A DNA stretch of 45,847 nucleotides, taken from positions 1 to 45,847 of the forward strand of contig NZ_AKJM01000057.1 of NCBI RefSeq assembly GCF_000282335.1. The letters run 5' to 3'. The position numbers and the translations under genes are program-made. The number at the start of each line of letters is the position of its first letter. Positions within the stretch are counted from its first letter, which is position 1. This document shows, one piece after another, positions 34,111-41,196 of the stretch. The notes beneath the pieces are model-generated. The model worked only from the letters and a program-made list of their open reading frames with translations, searched no databases and was not told the origin of the DNA. This DNA is from Pseudomonas sp. GM48. GTDB taxonomy: Bacteria > Pseudomonadota > Gammaproteobacteria > Pseudomonadales > Pseudomonadaceae.

Positions 34111-34192
34111 TGTCTATCTCCTCGGCAGGCCACCAGCATACCTGCAGACATTTGTGGGGCAAGCGCTGCAAACGATATGGGGTCGGAAAATG

Positions 34193-34217
34193 AAAAAGCC
34201 ACCCGAAGGTGGCTTTT
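34193..34217 (-). terminator. terminator of galU
   Basis: AAAAAGCCACC-CGAA-GGTGGCTTTT stem-loop 24 bp downstream of the galU stop, with a T run in the minus-strand direction. A very stable tetraloop-type hairpin. Confidence 0.9.
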
Positions 34218-34240
34218 CGATACAAACCGGTCGCTGCCTA

Positions 34241-35080
34241 TCAGTAAGCCTTGCCCGTCTTGTAGAAGTTTTCGAAGCAGAAGTTGGTCGCTTCGATGTA
34301 GCCTTCGGCGCCACCGCAGTCGAAACGCTTGCCCTTGAACTTGTACGCCATGACGCAGCCGTTCTGGGCCTGCTTCATCAGGGCGTCGGTGATCTGGATT
34401 TCACCGCCCTTGCCTGGCTCGGTTTGTTCGATCAGGTCAAAGATGTCCGGGGTCAGGATGTAGCGGCCGATGATGGCCAGGTTCGACGGTGCGTCTTCCG
34501 GCTTTGGTTTTTCAACCATGCTGTGTACGCGGTAGATGTCGTCGCGGATCATCTCGCCGGCGATTACGCCGTACTTGTTGGTCTCTGCCGGATCGACTTC
34601 CTGGATGGCCACGATCGAGCAGCGGAACTGCTTGTACAGTTTGACCATCTGGGTCAGTACGCCGTCGCCTTCGAGGTTGACGCACAGGTCGTCCGCCAGT
34701 ACCACGGCGAACGGTTCGTCACCGATCAGTGGACGGCCGGTGAGGATCGCGTGGCCCAGGCCTTTCATTTCGGTCTGACGGGTGTAGGAGAACGAGCACT
34801 CGTCGAGCAGCTTGCGGATGCCGACCAGGTATTTTTCCTTGTCGGTGCCCTTGATCTGGTTTTCCAGCTCGTAGCTGATGTCGAAGTGGTCTTCCAGGGC
34901 GCGCTTGCCGCGACCGGTGACGATGGAGATTTCGGTCAAGCCGGCATCCAGTGCTTCTTCGACGCCGTACTGGATCAGTGGCTTGTTCACCACCGGCAGC
35001 ATTTCTTTGGGCATGGCTTTAGTCGCTGGCAGGAAGCGAGTACCGTAACCGGCTGCTGGGAACAAGCATTTCTTGATCAT
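34241..35080 (-). CDS. galU: UTP-glucose-1-phosphate uridylyltransferase
   Basis: Nucleotidyltransferase of 279 aa that makes UDP-glucose for LPS, exopolysaccharide and other glycans. The N-terminal MIKKCLFPAAGYGTRFLPATKAMPKEMLPVVNKP holds the nucleotide-binding loop and catalytic Lys. EALDAGLTEISIVTGRGKRALEDHFD, AVVLADDLC and EGYIEATNFCFENFYKTG complete the family pattern. Length is normal for the short pseudomonad GalU. A 289-bp gap separates it from the next gene upstream. Confidence 0.95.
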   Translation of the reverse strand: MIKKCLFPAAGYGTRFLPATKAMPKEMLPVVNKPLIQYGVEEALDAGLTEISIVTGRGKRALEDHFDISYELENQIKGTDKEKYLVGIRKLLDECSFSYTRQTEMKGLGHAILTGRPLIGDEPFAVVLADDLCVNLEGDGVLTQMVKLYKQFRCSIVAIQEVDPAETNKYGVIAGEMIRDDIYRVHSMVEKPKPEDAPSNLAIIGRYILTPDIFDLIEQTEPGKGGEIQITDALMKQAQNGCVMAYKFKGKRFDCGGAEGYIEATNFCFENFYKTGKAY

Positions 35081-35213
35081 ATAAGTCCTTGAAAGGGCTG
35101 TGTGTACGAGTTTCGGCGCAGTCTAATCAGGCGGCGTGCACCTTACAATGCCCCGCGCTGGCTAACCGATGCCAACATAGAGAAATATTCTTGGCGATAG
35201 TTCCCTGCGCGAG

Positions 35214-35231
35214 TGCGCAGTTCACTGCGCA
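35214..35231. other. hairpin in the galU upstream region
   Basis: TGCGCAG-TTCA-CTGCGCA is a perfect 7-bp-arm inverted repeat about 135 bp upstream of galU and about 140 bp upstream of the 62-aa gene, in the otherwise featureless 35081-35369 interval. It could be an operator or the tail of an unrecognised transcript. Confidence 0.35.
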
Positions 35232-35369
35232 ACCTCTTATGCATAGCAGAGACTTGCGCGGTTGCACGGTGTTCAATGGCCCGGAACGACCCACCATACG
35301 CCCATCAGCACCCGTTGAGTGCATTTGGCGGTATCATGGCGCGATTGAACCAGACAACGAGGCAAATAG

Positions 35370-35558
35370 ATGTCGGCAGTAAAAAGCGTCAATGGATTCC
35401 TGATCAATCAGGAAAAAGACGGTCAATGGTGGGTAGCCAGTGTCGCCGGTGAAAATATCGCCGGGCCTTTCCCTTCCGAAGCCCTGGCAATCGAAGTGGC
35501 ATCGGTGCTGGAACTTGAGCACCCGGAACCCAAGCGACGCGGCAAGGACAAGAGCTGA
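35370..35558 (+). CDS. conserved small protein, 62 aa
   Basis: I do not recognise a named family. The sequence MSAVKSVNGFLINQEKDGQW...VASVAGENIAGPFPSEALAI looks like a small beta-alpha fold with a helix (SEALAIEVASVLELE) and a highly basic tail (PKRRGKDKS). ACGAGG precedes the ATG at good spacing and a clear terminator follows, so it is a genuine single-gene unit. The GPF.SEALA pattern resembles short cytoplasmic proteins that align a substrate-like beta-hairpin, but no function is claimed. Confidence 0.75.
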   Translation: MSAVKSVNGFLINQEKDGQWWVASVAGENIAGPFPSEALAIEVASVLELEHPEPKRRGKDKS

Positions 35559-35573
35559 TCGACGTCCGCCTCT

Positions 35574-35602
35574 AAAAGCCCTGCCATTGCGCAGGGTTTT
35601 TT
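35574..35602 (+). terminator. Rho-independent terminator after the 62-aa gene
   Basis: AAAAGCCCTGC-CATTGC-GCAGGGTTTTTT stem-loop and T tract, 16 bp downstream of the stop. Confidence 0.92.
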
Positions 35603-35693
35603 ATGAATAAATGCAAATACGTGGCCTTTGGCTATAACCTTTTGCCAGCGACTCTGTCTCAGCATGAGCCCACCCCCTGTCGACGACCACGCC

Positions 35694-35975
35694 ATGAAAA
35701 AACTTTTGCCTCTGATCGCAATACTGGCCCTGAGTGGCTGCGCAACGTCGGAAGAAACCTACCTGGGTAACGGAGAGCAAGCTCTATCCATTAACTGCTC
35801 CGGGGAAGCCAATTCCTGGGCTGCATGCTACGAAAAGGCCGATGCGTCCTGCGCAGGCACCGGTTACAGAATTGTCGGAACCGATGGCACGCCCTCGCTC
35901 AAGGAGAGCGACAAGACCCTCGGCGCCGACATTGGCAACTACAAGAGCCGCAGCGTCGTGGTGATTTGCAAGTAA
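35694..35975 (+). CDS. small lipoprotein, 93 aa
   Basis: Signal peptide MKKLLPLIAILALSGC with lipobox LSGC (Cys16). The mature part has four further cysteines (INCSGEANSW, AACYEKA, ASCAGTGYRI, VVICK) spaced for two disulfides. The GYRIVGTDG segment resembles small pseudomonad lipoproteins of unknown role. The ATG at 35694 matches the signal peptide; an in-frame ATG at 35664 would add a polar leader before it. Function unknown; location is the inner leaflet of the outer membrane or the inner membrane. Confidence 0.75.
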   Translation: MKKLLPLIAILALSGCATSEETYLGNGEQALSINCSGEANSWAACYEKADASCAGTGYRIVGTDGTPSLKESDKTLGADIGNYKSRSVVVICK

Positions 35976-35986
35976 GGCGCCGCGCC

Positions 35987-36217
35987 CTACATATGGATTT
36001 CGGCGAATTTGATTCCAAGCCCGCGCACGGTATCGATCAGATCATCAAGGCGACTGAAGGACTCGACTTCATCATTGTCATCCACCAGAAAATAGCTGCG
36101 CCCGGCGCTTTTCTTGAAAAACACGATCCATTCCCCCCGCTCCGCCGGATTCTGAATCACATGGGTGGCAGAGATGAACCCCTCTGCATGGCGCTCCCGG
36201 ACCTGCTCTCGCTTCAT
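35987..36217 (-). CDS. uncharacterised 76-aa protein
   Basis: MKREQVRERHAEGFISATHV begins a compact protein that continues with a beta-rich part (GEWIVFFKKSAGRSYFLVDDND) and a helix (DDLIDTVRGLGIK). No signal peptide, cysteine or membrane segment. The start at 36217 is supported by TGGAG upstream. It is convergent with the small lipoprotein, whose stop is 11 bp away. I do not recognise its function. Confidence 0.65.
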   Translation of the reverse strand: MKREQVRERHAEGFISATHVIQNPAERGEWIVFFKKSAGRSYFLVDDNDEVESFSRLDDLIDTVRGLGIKFAEIHM

Positions 36218-36235
36218 ATTCGACTCCAGAAATAA

Positions 36236-36268
36236 CGATGCCGCCAAAGCAAGGCTTTGGCGGCATCG
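36236..36268. terminator. long perfect hairpin between two minus-strand small genes
   Basis: CGATGCCGCCAAAGC-AAG-GCTTTGGCGGCATCG, a perfect 15-bp stem with a 3-nt loop and only a weak T tract on the minus strand. It follows the 36290 lipoprotein gene by about 20 bp and is probably a terminator or mRNA-stabilising stem. Confidence 0.6.
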
Positions 36269-36289
36269 GTGCTGATTGTCGATAGTCTA

Positions 36290-36646
36290 TCAGCCGGAAA
36301 TGCACTCGTTGGCAGCATTCTGTACGTCCATTGGACGCACCGGGACATTGGACATGCTCTCATGCAGCTTGATGCTGCTGCCGCCCGAGCGTTCATCAAT
36401 GTCGAATACGGCAGACGGGCCCGAGGAATACTTGAGTGGCACGATCACACGCAATCCATCCTTGTGCGGCTCGATCTGCAAGGCGCCACGGCTTTTGGCG
36501 AGCTTTTCGCTCAGACATTGCGCGTACTCATGGGGCTTCTTGCCAGAAATCACGTTCATCGTCGGCAGGGACTCGTTGATTTCCGAGACGTTCGCACAAC
36601 CACTCATCGTCAATGCCATCGGCAACAACCACAAACCCCATTTCAT
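36290..36646 (-). CDS. putative lipoprotein, 118 aa
   Basis: Signal sequence MKWGLWLLPMALTMSGC with lipobox MSGC (Cys17). The mature domain contains SGKKPHEYAQCLSEKLAKSRGAL and a C-terminal ANECISG; the paired cysteines (about residues 45 and 115) may form a disulfide. GGAGGA precedes the ATG at 36646, so the longer frame to 36703 is rejected. The SGKKPHEYAQCL pattern occurs in small periplasmic proteins of pseudomonads as I recall; function unknown. Confidence 0.72.
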   Translation of the reverse strand: MKWGLWLLPMALTMSGCANVSEINESLPTMNVISGKKPHEYAQCLSEKLAKSRGALQIEPHKDGLRVIVPLKYSSGPSAVFDIDERSGGSSIKLHESMSNVPVRPMDVQNAANECISG

Positions 36647-36847
36647 ACAAATCCTCCGATAAAGAGGCTCGGACAGCGCAGATGCGCTTTTTCTCCGAGA
36701 CAAACTGCTTTATCGCTCATCAAACGTGAAATTAGCGTTCTTAATTGTCAAAGCGGCCGGATAATAAGGCGTTCGGGCTGATAAACTGCGCCAATCGCCC
36801 ATGCTATCGTTTTGATTTTGTAGAAAAAGCCCTTCTGGAGGCGCCTC

Positions 36848-37150
36848 ATGAAATTTATCCATCAGCGCGAGCACCTCAATGAAGACGACATTGTCGTCAT
36901 TCAATGCTCCCAAATGTGCAACATCCGTTTGATGAACGACGCCAACTTCCGCAGCTTTAAAAATGGCGGCCGTCACACCTATCACGGCGGTGCATTCGAC
37001 ACGTTTCCGGCCCGCATCACCGCCCCTAGCACCGGTTTCTGGAACATCACGATCGATACCGTCAACCGCCGTGCTATCAGCGTGACGCGCAAGCCCACCC
37101 TGACGCACTCGATCAAAATCATTCGCCGTTCCAGCACGAAACTGAGCTGA
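36848..37150 (+). CDS. DUF1883 domain protein
   Basis: Protein of 100 aa matching the DUF1883 fold: MKFIHQREHLNEDDIVVIQC, then NDANFRSFKNGGRHTYHGGAFD and FPARITAPSTGFWNITIDTVN. It is a small beta-sandwich-like domain of unknown function, found alone or fused to TIR and other domains. CTGGAGG gives a strong ribosome-binding site 8 nt before the ATG. The following 55-aa gene starts 37 bp after its stop and may be co-transcribed. Confidence 0.82.
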   Translation: MKFIHQREHLNEDDIVVIQCSQMCNIRLMNDANFRSFKNGGRHTYHGGAFDTFPARITAPSTGFWNITIDTVNRRAISVTRKPTLTHSIKIIRRSSTKLS

Positions 37151-37187
37151 TCAGCACACCCGAAACACAAGACAGGCAGATACGACC

Positions 37188-37355
37188 GTGGCCCAAACGA
37201 CCAAGTATGTCATCAAATACAAACTCAACGGCGAGCGCCGCTTCGAGTTTGCCCAGCTTGAAAACGGTACCGCAGAAGAAGCCAAAGCGGCGCTGGATGC
37301 CATTCATGGACAGGACGACGTCATCAGCGAAATCAGCGTCAGCAAAGCGCTGTAA
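37188..37355 (+). CDS. small protein, 55 aa
   Basis: Reading frame from GTG encoding MAQTTKYVIKYKLNGERRFE then FAQLENGTAEEAKAALDAIH and a tail ending ISVSKAL. It looks like a beta-beta-alpha-beta unit with normal Pseudomonas codon use. ACAGGCAGA upstream is a modest ribosome-binding site. Cytoplasmic, no cysteines. Function unknown; probably translated with the DUF1883 gene. Confidence 0.6.
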   Translation: MAQTTKYVIKYKLNGERRFEFAQLENGTAEEAKAALDAIHGQDDVISEISVSKAL

Positions 37356-37394
37356 CGCGATCCGGAGCGACAATGGACGTCGGCTCCCACTCGC

Positions 37395-37419
37395 AATTCG
37401 AGCGCAAGCGCCGGAGTGC
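37395..37419 (+). promoter_or_regulatory. putative Ada box upstream of the 2OG oxygenase-alkB operon
   Basis: Contains AAT-N6-GCAA (37395-37407), the architecture of the E. coli Ada box (A box AAT, B box GCAA). It is embedded in a 25-nt stretch that recurs with only two changes at 38856-38880 before ada. The sequence after the box (GCGCCGGAGTGC) has no good -35, as expected for an activator-dependent promoter; TTTATC at about 37424 could be the -10. Confidence 0.75.
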
Positions 37420-37472
37420 CTGTTTTATCGTTGCCTTCCAGACTGGCCACCTCAATAACCAGAGGACCGGCA

Positions 37473-38177
37473 ATGAGCGAGCAATATCTGGACAGGCTGG
37501 ACTGGCCCCGGCTGGAACAGCAACTTGATCAGGACGGTTACGCCGTCATCCCGTCACTGTTGAGCCACAAGGCTTGTGAGCAAGTCAGTGCCTTGTACCC
37601 TAGAACCGAGCTTTTTCGCTCCCACGTGGTGATGGCTCGCCACGGGTTCGGCCGAGGCGAGTACAAGTATTTCAGCTACCCATTGCCGGAACTGGTGGCC
37701 CGCTTGCGCAACGCGCTCTACCCACGACTGGTGCCCATCGCCAATCGCTGGCATGAACAGATGGGGTTGCCCAGCCGTTTTCCTGAGTCTCATCAAGCCT
37801 TCCTCGAACGTTGCCATGCCGCTGGTCAGAACCGTCCGACACCATTATTGCTGCAGTATGGTCCGCAGGACTACAACTGCTTGCATCAGGATCTGTACGG
37901 TGAGCACGTTTTCCCGCTGCAAGTGGCGATTCTGCTGTCAGACCCGGATAAAGACTTCACGGGCGGCGAATTTGTCCTGACAGAACAGCGCCCGCGAATG
38001 CAGTCACGCCCGATGGTCATCGGCCTGAAGAAAGGTGACGGGTTGATTTTTGCGGTCAACCAGCGTCCGGTCAAAGGGACTCGCGGTTACTACCGCGTGA
38101 CCCTGCGTCACGGCGTGAGTCGCCTGCACAGCGGCAAACGGCATACCCTTGGAATCATCTTTCACGATGCGTTATGA
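37473..38177 (+). CDS. 2OG-Fe(II) oxygenase next to alkB
   Basis: Non-haem iron dioxygenase of 234 aa. The double-stranded beta-helix core shows H-x-D at His138/Asp140 in NCLHQDLYGEHVFPLQ, a distal His (candidate His213 in LRHGVSR) and an Arg for 2-oxoglutarate (candidate Arg223 in GKRHTLGIIF). It resembles the prolyl-4-hydroxylase-like group often annotated as uncharacterised in proteobacteria. AGAGGA precedes the ATG. The alkB start is only 5 bp after its stop, and a putative Ada box lies upstream, so it probably belongs to the alkylation response. Substrate unknown: protein, nucleic acid or small molecule. Confidence 0.85.
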   Translation: MSEQYLDRLDWPRLEQQLDQDGYAVIPSLLSHKACEQVSALYPRTELFRSHVVMARHGFGRGEYKYFSYPLPELVARLRNALYPRLVPIANRWHEQMGLPSRFPESHQAFLERCHAAGQNRPTPLLLQYGPQDYNCLHQDLYGEHVFPLQVAILLSDPDKDFTGGEFVLTEQRPRMQSRPMVIGLKKGDGLIFAVNQRPVKGTRGYYRVTLRHGVSRLHSGKRHTLGIIFHDAL

Positions 38178-38181
38178 GCCC

Positions 38182-38847
38182 ATGAATCCGCTGACTTTCG
38201 ATCTGTTTGCCGATGCAGAGCCCGAGCAACAGCCCAGGCGCGAGCAGATCGGCGAACAGTCATACGTGCTGCGAGGCTTCGCCCTGCCCTGGCTGGAGCG
38301 CTTGCTGCCCGCCCTGGAGGCGGTGCTGGCGGCCGCACCGTTTCGGCAGATGATCACCCCCGGTGGCTTCACCATGTCGGTAGCCCTGAGCAGTTGTGGC
38401 ACATTCGGCTGGACCACGGACCGCAGCGGTTATCGATACACCCTCGATGATCCACAAACCGGTCAACCCTGGCCAATGATGCCCGAGGTGTTTCTCCAAC
38501 TGGCACAAGCGGCGGCACTGGCAGCGGGTTTCACCGATTTTGTGCCGGACTCCTGCCTGATCAACCGCTACATCCCCGGGGCAAAAATGTCATTGCATCA
38601 AGATAAAGACGAACATTCCTACGCAGCCCCTATCGTTTCGGTATCGCTGGGTTTGCCGGCGATGTTCCTGTTCGGCGGCTTTAAACGCAGCGACAAAAGT
38701 CAACGCGTTCCCCTGTTGCATGGCGATATCGTGGTCTGGGGTGGTGTGGATCGCCTGCGTTATCACGGCGTGTTGCCGATCAAGGAGGGCCATCACCCGA
38801 GACTCGGCGAGCAACGCATCAACTTCACGTTCCGTACCGCCGGATAA
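38182..38847 (+). CDS. alkB: AlkB, DNA/RNA oxidative demethylase
   Basis: 2OG-Fe(II) dioxygenase of 221 aa that removes 1-methyladenine and 3-methylcytosine lesions. It aligns along its length with E. coli AlkB as I recall it: LTFDLFADAEPEQQP, QMITPGGFTMSVALSSCG.FGWTTDR, CLINRYIPGAKMSLHQDKDE (iron ligands His139 and Asp141), RLRYHGVLP (His195) and INFTFR (2OG-binding Arg). The ATG at 38182 matches the E. coli start; 38167 would overlap the upstream gene. It is coupled to the preceding oxygenase gene, with ada 88 bp downstream. Confidence 0.95.
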   Translation: MNPLTFDLFADAEPEQQPRREQIGEQSYVLRGFALPWLERLLPALEAVLAAAPFRQMITPGGFTMSVALSSCGTFGWTTDRSGYRYTLDDPQTGQPWPMMPEVFLQLAQAAALAAGFTDFVPDSCLINRYIPGAKMSLHQDKDEHSYAAPIVSVSLGLPAMFLFGGFKRSDKSQRVPLLHGDIVVWGGVDRLRYHGVLPIKEGHHPRLGEQRINFTFRTAG

Positions 38848-38855
38848 AGGCTTCG

Positions 38856-38880
38856 AATTTGACCGCAAGCGCCGGAGTGC
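38856..38880 (+). promoter_or_regulatory. putative Ada box upstream of ada
   Basis: Contains AAT-N6-GCAA (38856-38868) in a 25-nt block identical at 23 positions to 37395-37419. It lies about 55 bp before the ada start in the 87-bp alkB-ada gap, consistent with autoregulation. GGTATT at about 38884 could be the -10. Confidence 0.75.
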
Positions 38881-38934
38881 GAGGGTATTGCCCCGTGGTT
38901 AAGGTGTAGTCAACCACTCAAAGGACATGACGCC

Positions 38935-39999
38935 ATGACAACCCAATCGACCAAGATCACCATTGAAAACGATCCGCGCTGGGCCGCCGTTGTCGCGCGT
39001 GATCCCAAGGCTGACGGGCAGTTTGTTTATGCCGTGAAGACGACAGGCATTTACTGCAACCCCAGCAGCCTTGCGCGCTTGCCCAAACCACACAATGTCG
39101 AATTCTTCGATAGCGCCGAACAGGCCCAGGCCGCGGGATATCGTCCCAGCAAGCGCGCGACAAAAGATCAGAGCGAACTCGCCGCGCAACATGCCGCGAC
39201 GGTGGCCGCCGCTTGCCGCCAGATCGAAACCGCGGAATCACTGCCGGCCCTCGGCGAATTGGCCGAGGCGGCAGGGTTGAGCAGTTTCCACTTCCATCGC
39301 GTGTTCAAAGCCGTCACCGGTCTGACGCCCAAGGGTTACGCCGACGCTCACCGCTCACGCAAGGTTCGCGAACGGCTGGCGGACGGCGGCTCGGTGACCG
39401 ATGCCTTGTATGACGCCGGCTTCAACTCCAACAGCCGCTTTTATGAAGCAGCAGACCAACTGCTCGGGATGAAGCCCGGGGACTACCGGGCGGCCGGTCA
39501 AAATAACGACATTCGTTTTGCCGTCGGTCAGTGTTCTCTGGGGGCGATTCTGGTGGCGCAGAGTGAGCGCGGAGTTTGCGCGATCCTGCTGGGCGATGAT
39601 CCGCACCAACTGGTCTGTGATCTGCAAGACAAGTTCCGGCGCGCCAATTTGATTGGCGCCGATCAGGAGTTCGAAGCGTTGATAGCCAGGGTCGTCGGTT
39701 TTATTGAAGCCCCGGCGATTGGCCTGGACCTGCCATTGGACGTGCGCGGCACCGCGTTTCAGGAACGGGTCTGGCAAGCGTTGCGGGAGATTCCTGTCGG
39801 CAGCACGGCGAGCTACGCCGATGTCGCGCTACGCATCGGTTCGCCGAAAGCCGTTCGCGCCGTGGCTCAAGCTTGCGGCGCGAACAGCCTGGCAGTCGCG
39901 ATCCCGTGCCATCGCGTGGTGCGCAGCGACGGCAATCTGTCGGGCTATCGCTGGGGTGTCGAGCGCAAACGCCAGTTGCTGGAGCGCGAGTCGCAGTAA
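38935..39999 (+). CDS. ada: Ada-type regulator/O6-methylguanine-DNA methyltransferase with degenerate zinc site
   Basis: Bifunctional protein of 354 aa: N-terminal methylphosphotriester/zinc domain (about 10-80), AraC helix-turn-helix (LGELAEAAGLSSFHFHRVFKAVTGLTPKGYADAHR, about 103-140), and C-terminal methyltransferase with acceptor Cys325 in VAIPCHRVV. The N-terminal Cys4 site is broken: Cys41 (E. coli Cys38) remains in GIYCNPSSLAR, but the equivalents of Cys42, Cys69 and Cys72 are Ser45, Ser72 and Ala75 (RPSKRA instead of RPCKRC). Repair of O6-methylguanine should persist, but classical phosphotriester sensing is doubtful. AAGGA precedes the ATG. A putative Ada box lies upstream. Confidence 0.92.
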   Translation: MTTQSTKITIENDPRWAAVVARDPKADGQFVYAVKTTGIYCNPSSLARLPKPHNVEFFDSAEQAQAAGYRPSKRATKDQSELAAQHAATVAAACRQIETAESLPALGELAEAAGLSSFHFHRVFKAVTGLTPKGYADAHRSRKVRERLADGGSVTDALYDAGFNSNSRFYEAADQLLGMKPGDYRAAGQNNDIRFAVGQCSLGAILVAQSERGVCAILLGDDPHQLVCDLQDKFRRANLIGADQEFEALIARVVGFIEAPAIGLDLPLDVRGTAFQERVWQALREIPVGSTASYADVALRIGSPKAVRAVAQACGANSLAVAIPCHRVVRSDGNLSGYRWGVERKRQLLERESQ

Positions 40000-40983
40000 T
40001 CAGCGATTCACATCCACCACCACCCGCCCGCGCAACTGCCCGGCAAGCAAGCGCGGCGCGGCGTCGATGGCTTCGCTCAAACCGATTTCGTGACTGATCA
40101 GCGGCAACAGGTTGAAGTCTAGATCCTTGGCCAGTCGACTCCAGGCCTCCACGCGTTTGGCTTTGGGCTGGGTCACGCTGTTGATGCCGGCCAGGGTCAC
40201 ACCGCGCAAGATGAACGGTGCAACGGACGCCGGAAAGTCCATGCCTTGCGCCAAACCGCATGCCGCGACGGTGCCATTGGCCTTGGTGCTGGCGCAAGCA
40301 TTGGCCAGGGTGTGGCTACCGACCGAATCGATGACTGCCGCCCAACGCTCCTTGGCCAATGGCTTGCCTGGCTCGGACAATGTGGCACGGTCGATGATTT
40401 CGCCAGCGCCCAGTTGCTTCAGGTAGTCGTGCTCCGAGGTACGTCCGGTGGACGCGACCACCCGGTAGCCGAGCTTGCTCAGCAATGCGATGGCGAAACT
40501 GCCGACGCCACCGTTGGCGCCGGTGACCAGGATTTCGCCCTGCCCGGGCGTCACACCGTTATGTTCCAGAGCCAGGATGCACAGCATGGCCGTGTAGCCC
40601 GCCGTACCGATGGCCATCGCCTGGGCGGCGGTGAATGCCTTGGGCAACGGAATCAGCCAGTCACCATTCAGGCGAGCCTTCTGTGCTAATCCACCCCAAT
40701 GCCCTTCACCCACGCCCCAGCCATTGAGCAGGACTGCATCACCGACCTTGTAGTCCGGATGCCCGCTGACTTCGACGACTCCGGCCAGGTCAATGCCCGG
40801 CACCATCGGGAATTTGCGCACCACCGGACTGCTGCCGGTGATTGCCAGGCCATCCTTGAAGTTCAGCGTGCTATAGGCAACACGCACCGTGACATCGCCC
40901 TCGGGTAACTGATCGTCCTGGATCTCTTGCAGTGTGGCCCGGTAACCGCTGTCGTCTTTGTCGATCAAAATACCTTTGAACAT
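40000..40983 (-). CDS. acuI: AcuI/YhdH-family NADPH-dependent acryloyl-CoA reductase-like oxidoreductase
   Basis: Medium-chain dehydrogenase/reductase without zinc, 327 aa. The sequence shows MFKGILIDKDDSGYRATLQE, TLNFKDGLAITGSSPVVRKFPMVPGIDLAG, and the NADPH-binding GEILVTGANGGVGSFAIALLSKLGYRVVASTGR, the family pattern of YhdH/AcuI. Members reduce acryloyl-CoA to propionyl-CoA; quinone-reductase activity is an alternative annotation. Its stop codon directly abuts that of ada (39999/40000), so the two transcripts converge without an obvious terminator. Confidence 0.85.
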   Translation of the reverse strand: MFKGILIDKDDSGYRATLQEIQDDQLPEGDVTVRVAYSTLNFKDGLAITGSSPVVRKFPMVPGIDLAGVVEVSGHPDYKVGDAVLLNGWGVGEGHWGGLAQKARLNGDWLIPLPKAFTAAQAMAIGTAGYTAMLCILALEHNGVTPGQGEILVTGANGGVGSFAIALLSKLGYRVVASTGRTSEHDYLKQLGAGEIIDRATLSEPGKPLAKERWAAVIDSVGSHTLANACASTKANGTVAACGLAQGMDFPASVAPFILRGVTLAGINSVTQPKAKRVEAWSRLAKDLDFNLLPLISHEIGLSEAIDAAPRLLAGQLRGRVVVDVNR

Positions 40984-41196
40984 TACGGCCTCTCAATGGA
41001 ATCAGTCTGGTGGTGGTGCATTTGAAATAACACATGGCAACCGATTGTCGTACTCGACTTTAAGCCAATCAGCCAACGCATGGGGCGCTGAAGAAATCCC
41101 GGCGAACTGAAATGACGACTGGTCTTGCGCCAGTCGTTGCGTTACAAATCCTGTTCTAGCGTCCCTGCCCGGATTCAACGTCGGAGAACACAGCAC

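Noticed and set aside
35081..35369. Small RNA or gene in the galU upstream gap
   Set aside because: One 7-bp hairpin and no terminator or ribosome-binding site with a credible frame; insufficient support beyond promoter DNA.
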